Below, piece after piece: positions 1 to 14,553 of a DNA stretch of 35,966 bases. Origin of the DNA: Mesotaenium endlicherianum (taxonomy: Eukaryota; Streptophyta; Zygnematophyceae; Zygnematales; Mesotaeniaceae); the NCBI GenBank assembly GCA_009602735.1, contig WELA01006786.1, positions 768,154 through 804,119 of the forward strand. The letters are read 5' to 3'. Within the stretch, counting starts at the first letter, position 1. Every line of letters starts with the position of its first letter. The position numbers were made by a program, and so were the translations under genes. The notes beneath the pieces are model-generated. The model did no database searches and was not told the origin of the DNA. It was given only the letters and a program-made list of their open reading frames with translations.

Positions 1-485
1 GGGGGGGGGGGTATGTGTCTGACAGTGGGGAAATTTGTGCCATGACGAAGTGTGGAGGATTGGTCCCTGGAACCAGTGACAGCAGCGCTGGCGCCCAAAG
101 GGGGCGTGGACCTCAAGAGGAGAGCTGAGGAACAGTCATCAGACACTGCCGCCGCTGCTTGCTGTGGGACGTCACAATTGCAGAGCAAGTTGCCTCATAC
201 ACGATGCTCGCAGTCTGACACAGCAGGCTCTTGCAGCAGATGCGATAACAAAAGTGCACCCTCAGTGCACAGCAAGCCGTCCCCGGGGCACCGCTTCATG
301 TTTAAAATTCCACTCTGCACAGGATAACTTGCACAAAGGCGAGAAACGGCAAAGCCTGGTAGCGGTCCGCATCCACACAGATGGCTGGGGCTGGTATTCT
401 GAGTGGTTGTTGAGCTGACAATATAACTAACTGCACAAAAGTTACTCCCTTATGCTAAAAGGGGCACTGCCACAGCCTCCTAACG
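1..485. other. Left flank, no supported gene
   Basis: The window opens with an 11-base G run. Short open frames on the plus strand (about 52-418) have no recognisable domain or codon bias. The stretch lies just downstream of the minus-strand CASC3 stop, so it is probably its 3' untranslated region and spacer DNA. I see nothing else in it. Confidence 0.4.
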
Positions 486-3400
486 TCAGCCACTCAAACG
501 CAGGAAGGTGCATGCACGGATAAGGAGGGTAAGGATGGGGCAGGGGGCGGTACCCGACACTTGCTGGGGAGAGTAATCGGGTGCACTGACGCGCATGCCG
601 CTGCTGCTGCCAGCTGGACTCCCCCCCCCATTGTTGTAGGGCACGTAGGCGGGCGCATTCGTCCCCAGAGGTTTGCTGCTGCTGCTGCTGCTGCTCTGGT
701 AGCCGGCCCCAGCTTTCTGGCCTGCCCCCTTTCCCAATATGCCTTCAAGATCTCCAGCTGGCGCCCCTCCCACGCTCCCGCCCTGGAGAGGTGTCTGGGC
801 CCCCGGTGGTGGCAGGAGGGGGGCATTTGCATCCTGGCGATTTGAAGGAGCGCCGGGCCTGTGAGTTGCGTTTGACGTGCTCCCAGCAGCAGGCAGCCGG
901 GGACCCCCTCTGTAGCCTCCTCTAGTGCCACCCGTGCCCCTGCCGACGCTGCCACCTGTACTCGGGCTGCTGCCAACCGGTGACGCATCGATGGGCTGCT
1001 GTTGCAGCAGCTGCTGCTGCCCCCCAGACGCAGGCAACGGCGAGGAGGCACCGGTCCCGTCTACAGCTCCCACAGCCCTATAGGCTCCCTTCTGCGTGTA
1101 GCCACCCCTCGTGACCCTGGCCCCCCTATTACTCCTACCCCCCCTGATGCCCCTCCCAGCCTGGTCAGCACCCAACCCTCCTCCAGTTCCAGGCATCCCA
1201 GCCGCGTCATCGCTGCCGCTGCCTGGTCCTAGGGAGGGAGTATAGTTGTCCTGTGCCCCAGCCTCAGCCCCAGCCCCAGACCCAGCAGGCTCCTGCCCAA
1301 TGGGGGCTTGCAGAGTTCCCTGGCTTGCTGGCCTCTGAGCCGCAGCCGTCTTGAGGTAAGACCTCCCCGCGGGCCTTGAAGGCGCCTGTGCGCCCCCGGC
1401 TCTTCTGACGCCATTGCTGGCCCCCGCATGCAGGCTGTCACTAGCATCGTAAGAGTTGTCGTAAGCAGGCACCCTGCGGCATACCCCGCAGTACAGCACA
1501 GCACAAGACAGGACAGCACAGGACAGTGGAGCACATTAGCAGGATGGACACCACAACGTGCACCAAGGATGCTTCTAAGACTTGTTCGGCTTGTTGCACA
1601 ACCGTACAATCATTCTAGAGAGAAGAACAGGCATGGACTGCTGGGTTGCCGATTGAAGCCAGCAGCCTGCAGTCGGGCAGGGCTGGCCAAGGGACCAGAC
1701 ACCGGCTGCCAACGCATCGCACATCTGCCACTACCTTCCCCGCGCCACTTTCCCAAATGTGCATCTCCCCAGGGCCGTCAATTCCTAGGCAGGATCGCCA
1801 GGTCGCAGAGGCTACAGTCTCCGTGCTGGCGCTCTTACCTCTTCCCCTTCCTGTCGTATGCCACACCAAGCTGAGACGACTATGAGACCCAAAGCAAGTG
1901 CAGGCCAGACGTGCATTGGTAGGACCAAGACTTCACATTCGTACAGCATGGCATGCTACACAGGCGTCTCAGCACCAGACTAACGGTTCCTGCTGAGACA
2001 ACCGGCTCCAAGGAGGCAGGTGGGTGCCCAGCTTCAGGAGGCTGGAGGTATCTGAAGGCAAGGACGGCATGGCTGACTCACTCCTGAGGCAGGGGAGCTT
2101 GGTCCATGTAAGCTGCCCGGCTGCGCGAGCCCCTGCTGCGGCCCATTCCCCCCCTTGCAGGCCTTTGCTGGGCAGCTTCCCACACCGTGGGGCCCCTCCC
2201 CCTCCTGGCTCCTCCACGCCCTCTCCCTCTTCGCATGCCGTACTCTTCGTCATCGTCGTCCTGTTCCAGAAACAGCTCCCCACACCAACTCCCAATGTGA
2301 GGGGGGATGTCACAAAAAGCAAAATGTTTAGCAGGAAGCACCTCCACCTGCTTCTCCTGCCCGTGTAACCCCCCGCTAGTGAGGGCTTGCCAAACCACAT
2401 GATGAATCTGTGACTTGAATGGGCCAGCACACCCCATAATGTTGGTTAGCAGGCCGGCAGAAAGCACAAGCCCCCTTACTACAAGCAGTCATGTACAAGG
2501 CTCAGCGGATGTGATCATGCGAAGCTTGAGAGCAAGGACCAACACAAATTATGACTCAAACAAGACGGTCATTGCTGGCCACCTATGTGACCTCAAGCAC
2601 CTGCTAAGTAGAAGAAAGTGACTACTTGATTACCAAACAAGGAGGCAGACAGGTAGACTTAGTAGCCTCATGAATCGGCTAAAGTCATAGATTTTGACAC
2701 CACAAGCAAGTATATCAAACCCCCAGAGGAGAAGTACTTCTTGGTTTGACAACAAGCGGATATTGTCGAGTATAGTCGTAAGTTGATGCTTACAGCTGAA
2801 GGTCCAGTCATGTCTGCCAGGTTGAGCTTCTCAAACATGTCGTGACTCCATGGTTTTTCGTCTCTACTTCCCCACAGTTTTCGTCCCCCTTTCCCTCCCC
2901 TGCCAATCATCCCTACCCAGTCTCAGCCACTGGGTGGATACCTCCAAACATTTTTTTGAGACCCCGTCACAACTGCCGAGCTGTGCACTATGCCACTGCA
3001 GCCTCTTTTCATGACCAGCAGTTCATATCAGCATCAACTTTATTTTCTGAGATGTGAACATTTCGAATGATCACAACCATGCCATTAAGCTAGTCCACGT
3101 CCAAAATTGTCCACCAATTGAACTGGGGTGAACCTTGCTACTGCATATCTGAACCTTAAATAGGTTAAAGTGATATTAATGCAAAGCCCCGTACCTACTG
3201 TTCAAATGGTCAATTGGTTACAGATATCCAACTATGCTGCAATAGAGAACATGTCAAGTTTCGAAGCAACGAATATCCCAAAGGCATTTGCATCACTGTT
3301 TCCAAAAAGGGCACGTATTCACGGCAGTGAATTAACTTACCTCGGTCTACCTGCTCCTGCTTCACTAAATCTGTCATCATGCATGTAGAATGCGCCTGAT

Positions 3401-4008
3401 GTTGGTACAACAAAAGGCTCCACTGCCTTCTTCTCCTCTTCATCGGCCCCCTCAACATGCTCCTTTCCTTCTTCTTCACCTGCTTTTCCTTCCCCTTCCT
3501 CATCGCCAACAGCCTCTTCTGCTTGTCCTTCACCTTCAACAGGACCTTCATCTACTCCTTCTATTTCGACAACTCCCCTGTCAGGTACAACCTTGCTACT
3601 GTCAACAAATTTCTCTGCAGAATCGGCATCTTCCGGCGCGGCTCCCGCACTATCGTCTTCCTCGTCTGAATAGACAGACTCATCTCCTTCTTCCTTCCTG
3701 TCAGAGGTGCCTTCCTTTACGTCTTTATCTTCCTCCTCTTCTCCTTCATCATCGCTTGCCTCCCTCCGTCTCCTCACAAACACCTCACCCTCCTCACTCT
3801 CCGTTTCAGACTCCTCTGCCGCTGATGCATAACTTCCCTCACTGGCAATATCAGCCACTGTTTCTTCCTCCTTGTTCTCAACTTTGTCCACTTCCTCAGT
3901 TGGCTGCTCAAAGATTTCTGCAGTCGGCTTCTCAGAGTCTTTTGCAGTAGGCCTATCGCTTTCTTCTGTGTCAATAACCTTCTCCTGAGCTGCGGCACTC
4001 TCTGCCAT
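486..4008 (-). CDS. CASC3: CASC3/Barentsz (MLN51)-like exon junction complex protein
   Basis: This is a core exon-junction-complex subunit family whose SELOR (Btz) domain clamps eIF4A3 onto spliced mRNA. Exon 1 (4008-3341) encodes about 222 residues. It is very rich in Glu/Asp and ends with VPTSGAFYMHDDRF (residues about 201-214), the first half of the SELOR motif. Exon 2 (2899-2794) continues in phase with GGRKLWGSRDEKPWSHDMF, the second half with its conserved Trp residues. Exon 3 (2260-2082) gives an Asp/Glu patch followed by RGRGRGG/ARRGRG repeats. The last exon (1473-486) is Gly/Ser/Pro/Gln-rich with RGG boxes, a Gln run and a Ser run. Exon 3 can join the last exon directly in frame, giving about 646 aa. 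A 12-base micro-exon at 1839-1850 would also keep frame, giving about 650 aa. The SELOR identification is firm; the exact tail and last splice sites are less sure. The family is mostly nuclear, shuttling to cytoplasm. Confidence 0.85.
674..696. repeat. CTG/GCT trinucleotide repeat in CASC3 tail exon
   Basis: A run of GCT triplets on the plus strand encodes the Ser run of the minus-strand CASC3 tail. A shorter CTG/CAG cluster near 1000-1020 encodes its Gln run. Both lie within the open reading frame. Confidence 0.8.
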
Positions 4009-4649
4009 TGTGCGGCTTAAGCCAGAACTTTAGATTGACAGCAACAGTATTTGATTTCAAAATATTATATGGTCTATCGAGGAGCTTATTTACCACAAAA
4101 ATAAGGGGCTAATTACTTCATAAGGGGTCTAGGCTTGTAATAGCTTGTTCCTCTATACCTCATAGTCCGCATTTACCAACTACGTCAATGCTTTCAAGCT
4201 GGCACCACAAGCGTTACAACATGCAGTTCAGAGAGTTGAAAGCAAGGCGCCAAGCGACGTATCATTAACGGGGGTGATGGTCAATGATGGTTTGTTGTTT
4301 GCACGCGACCCTTCCCGCTTCATATTGTTCAAATAAGTAAATAATTTGGTTCGATCCTTTTCTTCGACTTAGGACACCCCAACATACACTGCAATCAATC
4401 GATCGGAAAACGGTCTGGCACGACAGATTGTGAGAGGGACATGAAAGCCACGTCACTGGCGCTCACTCCTGAGTCCTGTATTGAATGAGATTCGGTTCAA
4501 CATGCAGTGATCATTAGACGATTGAAGTTAAGGATACATGCAAGCGAGAAAAATATATAATTCGTAGGGAGGCCCAGCAAAGTTTTCCCGTCTTTGATTC
4601 AAGCCTTTTGTATACCTACCTTCCCAAAAACTTTACGTTTTTGGACAGA
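4009..4649. promoter_or_regulatory. Divergent promoter region of CASC3 and the rhodanese gene
   Basis: The 641 bp between the two start codons has no supported gene. A TATATAA sequence at 4554-4560 lies about 90 nt upstream of the rhodanese ATG. On the minus strand a TATAATATT sequence (plus 4061-4069) lies about 55 nt upstream of the CASC3 ATG. These are plausible core promoter elements, judged only from position and sequence. Confidence 0.45.
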
Positions 4650-7429
4650 ATGCAAAGCATGGCAGCATTATCGCTGTCATCGTCGTCGTCGTTTGCCTGC
4701 TTGCTGAATGGTTCAGGATCTTTAAGCCCGATCAATGATGGGTTGAGGTCATTCCATCAAGTGGGCAGAGGGAAGCAGGCCTTTGCTGGCACTCATAACC
4801 GCATTCAAGGGTTAATTATACGATCAGAAAAAGTGGATACTGAACCAGTGGCGTCAGAGATTCAAAGAGTAATATAGAAAACCTTTTCTCTTGCCATTGA
4901 CCACTCCACTAGGTTTGAAGCATGTACTCCACAAGGAGGGGTGTCTTGAGGAGTTTTGTCTGCTGATAATAGTTGGTGCCTCTTAACCACGCTAATTGTA
5001 ACGGCCCGAGCCTTTGGGAGCTGTACTCCTGTGCAGCTACTTGTTCTTTGTCTTGGTGCTTGCCTTGAGTTGAATTCTACTCGAGTCCTCTGCATGCTTT
5101 TTTCTCTGCAGCTACCTCAGAAGGGCTGGTTCTATGACAAGTTTGTGAAGGACAACACCTACCAGGCCAAGGTGGCAAAGATCAAAGAGGTAAGGCCTGG
5201 CATGGAGCCCCACGCCTTCAGTTTTGGCATAAAGTACTAAACGTTACAATTGTCGTAGGCAACATTTTTATAAGCAATTCATGCGGCCATAGGCAACTTA
5301 ACAACCTAACAACCAAACTCAAAGCTGTCTGTCAAGAGTCACCTCATTTACATGCTCAGTGTCCTCCTGCCGCTAGCACAAACCCCTCTCTTTATAAAAA
5401 CTTCATTCACTGTTACGAGTATGCACAATATCTAGTGCAGGTGGTTTTGAACACCCGGGGAACTTCATGCTTGAGTTCAATTCTAGTGGTCATCACCAGA
5501 AGGGAATCATCTGGCTGACTAGTGCCACCTTCTGCCAGTTGCCCCTCAGGGTCTCAAGGAAAACGGAGGCGTGGTCGGCTCTCTGTTCGACGATGCATTC
5601 AAGTACACCGCTTGGATTGGTAGGCGCAACACAGCGCTGCTCTCCTCATCCCCCTCTCTGCAGCTGCACGCGCCAGTTGTCACTTCACCCTCTATTGGCA
5701 TCGATTCGCCATACACGCTTGTGCTCTGTTGACTTGTAGCTGTCATGCATGGACATGTAGACTGCCGATCCCTAGAGCACTTGTAGCGCACTCGTAGCGT
5801 GCCGGTTGCCTGCTCAGCTGTGGAGGTACATGGATGTGCAAGCCCCCCATCACAGTCTGGATGGATCAGGATGGGTCGTCTTACGTGCCCTCAAAGCGGC
5901 CGCTTACGCTCGCGAAACTGTGGAGACTGGTGCTTGTAGATGTGCACAAGGACGGAACTGACAGCGATGAATTTGCATAGATGGGGATGACTGGCCTCAC
6001 ATGCGATGCAGCTGACGTGGCTGCTGACGTGGGCTCTTACAATCGGAAGAAGATACTTGTTGCTTGCTCGCAGAAGTGCACACAGTGCTAACAGAGATGG
6101 GGATGCCCTCCATTGAGCCCAAGGAAGCCCTGGAGATGGTGAACACCCGGGGAGCTGTGCTGCTGGATGTGAACGAAGCAGGGGACTACGAGAAGGTACT
6201 CTCGCACATGCGCCCGCATGCATGCGCCGCAGGGCTCTCTCTCACGAGTGTTAGGGTGCCGATAGCTCTGATGGTCGAGGAGGGCGGGTTGGTGTGCGGA
6301 TACGTCAAAGAATGCCGGCAGAAGAAGACCTGCCCAAGCCCATGCGTAGCTTTTTACCTCCAGTCAAGCACTTTCTGTGTATTTTGGGCCTTTTTTTCTG
6401 GGGGATTTTTTGAGGTGGGGGAGGGGAGGGGGGGGGGTGTGTGTGCTCTGCTCCTGATGGACCTGCCGTTTGCCTTCTCTTCAGCTTTTGAGTGGTGGGC
6501 AATCATATGCGCGGCACCTGCGGCCATCATGCGAGGAAGCAAACGGGGGGACGTGCTCATTAGACACGTCCAGCTGCTTCACACTCTCTCACTCGATTAA
6601 GGCCCCGCCTGTGCCCGTCTAAGCTTGCAGGAAGGTCGCGCTCGCTAGCTTTGCCTGGCCGTGAGAGCTGTGATACACACTCTCGACGCTACCACCACTC
6701 GTGGAAAGAGGCCAGGCCCTTGGTCTCCCCTGCTCTCCAGATGATACTCTCACGGAACTTGAGCCTGATGGCTGCTCCTGGGGGGTGCTGTGCAGATACA
6801 TGCAAAGGGGGCAGCCAACGCCGCCCTCTTCAGGCTCATCACGGGCGACGACATGAAGGCCAACATGAGGTCTGCACTCTCCTGCCACTCGCTTCCCCGT
6901 GCCCCAGGACCCGCCCCTGCCCCCGCCCCTGCCCCTGCCCTTACCCCTGCACAGCTGGCAGCTGGTGGTGACCTTGTCCGGAGGCCTCACAACCGACACC
7001 TGAAATGGCCCCTGCCCCTCTACCCCTTACCCCTTACCCCTTACCCCTGCCCCTGCCCCTGCCCCTGCCGCTGCACGTATTTGAAGGGAGGCTCGTATTT
7101 GACCAGGGACAGCAGGCGTTAGTCGTGCCTGTGTGCGTTCTGTGTAGCTTGGTCGGGTCAGGCCGTTGAATGTCCAGCCAGCTCCACGGCCGGAGATGAC
7201 CTGATTGTGACTAGTGCTCGTGCCCCTCGGTTGCTGTTGCGCCTGGCCATGAGTGCGGTCCTCGGGTCGGGCAATCAGAGCGAGTGCATGCATTGTCTGT
7301 GTCACCGCCCGCAAGCATGGGTCTGGACAATGGAGGGCTGCTCGAGACGTTCTCGTGTCCACGTGCACTTCCCATGAGCTCATGTGTGCGTGCCTCTGAG
7401 CGTGCATGTGTACGCGCGCGCACGTGGGC

Positions 7430-7472
<43 letters not shown>

Positions 7473-8931
7473 TGCGTGCGCGTCTGTGTGTGTTGTGTGT
7501 GTGTGTGTTCTTTCCTTGGCTCCTCAAGAGCACTTTGCGAGGCCCCTCCGCAGAGCAGTGGCAGTCCACAGTGGGGGGAGACTATGACTGGATTGGGACT
7601 GGGGGTGGGGAGTAGGCGGGGAGTTTGTTGCACCTGACCAACCCCCTCCCTCTGCATGCGCCCTTTGCAGGCGGCTAGGGAACGCACTGCTGGCGAACTT
7701 TGCCGGCACGGAGAGGAACCCCCTGTTCCTGGCGCAGGCGGAGGCCGCGGTGCAGGGCGACAAGGAGCGCCCCGTCATCGTGTACTGCTCGCGAGGTGGC
7801 ACGCTGGAGACCGTCGTCGTGCGCGGCGGCTCCAAGCCCAAGTCGTTCAAGGACCCCGAGAGAGCCTTCGGGATCCCCTCCAGGTGCCACCCCCCTCCTC
7901 CTCCTCCTCTTCCTCTTCCTTCGTCTCTGTAAGAGCAATCCGTCAGATACTCTTCACCTCCTCTGCGCGCGGGGGGCTTTCGGCCCGTGTTTCTAAGGAT
8001 CCCAATGAGAACGGTGTTGGAAACCCTTGCAGGTAAGGTAGGTAGCCTCCTCTTCGTCGTCGTCATCCCTCCGAGAGCATCCCACCCGGTGTATGTTGAC
8101 CCGCCAGCTGTCCTTCGTCCGTGCTCTCCCTCTGCTGTCCGTGCTCCTGCTTCCTCTATCTAGGCATGTTTGCTGCCACTGGCTTTGTATGGACCCTCCC
8201 TGGCATGCGCCCTTCCAGGGGCGGTACTAAGCAAGGCGGATCCTCTTTCCCTTTGTATGTCTGCGGGGCTGCCGGATGTGGACAGCTTGCATTGCCAGCT
8301 GTCGGGTGGTGGAAGGTAGTTGCTGTAGCTAGCGGTGCCAGTGGTGCCAGCGCAGTCAGCAAATATTACGCTGCCTTTGTACAAGCCTGGGTACTCTCAT
8401 TTTCTGAAGGGCAGGATCTACCTTTCTGGAAAGGTCAGGGGTAAGCTCCCCCGCTGATGTGCCGAGACGCTCTGAAGTCTTCAGAGCCGAAGCTGGAAGC
8501 TGTGCTTTCGAGGAGCCTGTTTCTGCTTCTACTGAGCCCTAGCCGGCAACGATGCAATCACGGCCATACAGAAGTGATCATGGCAAATTCGAGGAATGCC
8601 GCTATTCATATTATATCAGAGAGATGGCGCTTAGATAACGCGAGGGGTGGATGTCCAATTCAAAGTCGAGGAGATAGGGATCACAGCAGGTGAGACGCTG
8701 CTTGACCGAGCTATTGCTCGTTGTAGTGCTGATGAGGCAACATGCGGCTCCGACCATTGTGGGCTTAACTGTCCATCTGACGCAGACGTGGTGGATGCTT
8801 TTTTGTGTGGCAGGTCTTTCAAGGCGTGCTATGAGCTCCACAAGGTTGGCTTCAAGAATGTGGTGCACTTAAAGGGCGGCCTTAATCAGTGGATCCATCT
8901 GGACCTGCCACTTGGAGGGCCTGGTTACTGA
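4650..8931 (+). CDS. Chloroplast rhodanese-like domain protein (STR14-like)
   Basis: Seven exons join in perfect phase to give 297 aa: 4650-4868, 5112-5189, 5550-5619, 6074-6195, 6796-6869, 7671-7883 and 8814-8931. The first about 50 residues are Ser/Ala-rich and poor in acidic residues, like a plastid transit peptide. The rhodanese domain starts near residue 135 (EALEMVNTRGAVLLDV), passes HAKGAANAALFRLI and RLGNALLANFAGTERNP, and reaches the active-site loop VIVYCSRGGT. The catalytic Cys is about residue 227. The domain closes with ACYELHKVGFKNVVHLKGG and W. The order and spacing match Arabidopsis plastid/thylakoid rhodanese STR14. Rhodaneses transfer sulfane sulfur through a Cys persulfide; the substrate here is unknown. 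Exon 3 (70 nt) falls outside every long open frame and was found from its coding appearance and phase. A TGTAA signal at 8970-8974 lies about 40 nt past the stop, fitting chlorophyte polyadenylation. Confidence 0.9.
6898..7072 (+). repeat. C-rich CCCCTG / TTACCCC repeats in rhodanese intron 5
   Basis: Runs of CCCCTG hexamers flank about four copies of TTACCCC (about 7022-7048). The complementary strand reads GGGGTAA, which is G-quadruplex-prone and resembles a telomere-type permutation. The block lies inside the intron 6870-7670. Confidence 0.8.
7367..7510. repeat. TG microsatellite in rhodanese intron 5
   Basis: An uninterrupted (TG)n tract spans about 7433-7471, flanked by degenerate TG/CG-rich sequence. 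It lies in the same intron as the C-rich repeats and creates spurious Cys-Val and His-Thr open frames on the two strands. Confidence 0.95.
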
Positions 8932-10246
8932 CAGCGAGTCAGAAATTGACTTGTAGAAGTAACCTGTTTTGTAAAGATTAAAGCAGACAACTTGTTCATG
9001 TTGTCTGATATGTTTTTTACTACTAGGCATGTTGATGGATGGCTCATGACAGGAGCTTGTCCACATCGTTCATGACCCAGTCCTTAATTGTTTTAGTGAA
9101 AGGGGAGGCCTAAGTGAAGAATGGGTTTGTTTGTGTCCCCTTGTCATTCAAGTTTTCTGAAATAGTAGTTGCCACTCGCAATATGTAAGCAAAAGAGTCG
9201 CCGATTATGTGAATATCAGTCCATACATGGCAACAACATATTACGGTTGTGAGTTGCCATCGCCACTTCTGATTTATGATGTTTCATGGCTGTGGGTGTT
9301 AGCTGGCCACCTGTTTCTTTTTACTTCTTCAGATTGCTCTTGGAACATTTTTGATAAAGATTGACGAGAGAACTTCAAAGCAATTATCTACAGGAATGAC
9401 ACATCTTCTTATCCAACCTTACTTGCTACTAAGTTATTGTCGCTCTTCCATACCAATGCTGCCCAGTCATGACGTTTCTCTATAGCGAAAAGTATTATAA
9501 GATTTTGTTATGGACCACACAGCAGATAGGCATATCTAGCTGCAAAAGAACAGGCAGGATCCTTTAATGGAAACGTTTTAGTCCTGACCCAAGTGAAGTA
9601 GCTCTTTAGAAATGATGTCCTCTCCGATAGTGTTGCAACAGTATGATTGAGCTACACCCTTGAATGTACAGACTACGCTTGTACTGGCTTGCACTATATA
9701 GCAAGCAATCAGGTCCACAAAGTTTTGAGACCAGACATGTCGGCACGCAAGATGTGCAATGCTTCACTAATACTGATCTGTTGTGCTGGACCACCTTGGT
9801 GGTGAATCAATGGTGCTGCACATAGAGATTATATACGCACGTACCTTGATTACAAGCCATAATACGTGGTACAAAGAACCCAATTCCAATTCTCAAGAGG
9901 TTCTAGTGTGCGCCGCTTCCTCGGTGTCAACAGGTCCTGATTTGCCCGTGCATATTTGCAAAAGATACAGGCACAATGACATCATGTTGCAAATTTTCCA
10001 TCGAAAAACACACAACCATTGAAGGTCAAATTTGTTATTATTTTACTTTACACAAAAGTGTGACTCCCGACAACTTTTTGAAGGTAGGTTGCTATACAGG
10101 AGATGCTACCCTGCTACAACCTTGACAACAGCTGTCAGAATGACCTAAGGCCACATACTGATCACTTTATAAGTACCCATTGCTGCAGTCTACTTCGCAT
10201 ACCTCTAAATTCTTATCAAAACTACCAAGAAAAAGAATCAAAAGAA
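8932..10246. other. Convergent intergenic region, no gene seen
   Basis: About 1.3 kb separates the 3' ends of the rhodanese and BiP genes. It is AT-richer than its flanks and has only short random open frames. It should contain both 3' untranslated regions. A TTACA at 10048-10052 (TGTAA on the minus strand) is a candidate BiP polyadenylation signal. Confidence 0.5.

Positions 10247-14553
<4,307 letters not shown>

Noticed and set aside
1..11. Poly-G start of the window as a telomere or origin
   Set aside because: It is a plain homopolymer with no repeat unit and probably marks a low-complexity spot where the window was cut.
4300..4400. tRNA-like GGTTCGATCC near 4349
   Set aside because: No cloverleaf arms or acceptor stem can be paired around it.
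7027..7687. Minus- and plus-strand frames full of His-Thr or Cys-Val
   Set aside because: They translate the TG microsatellite in a rhodanese intron.
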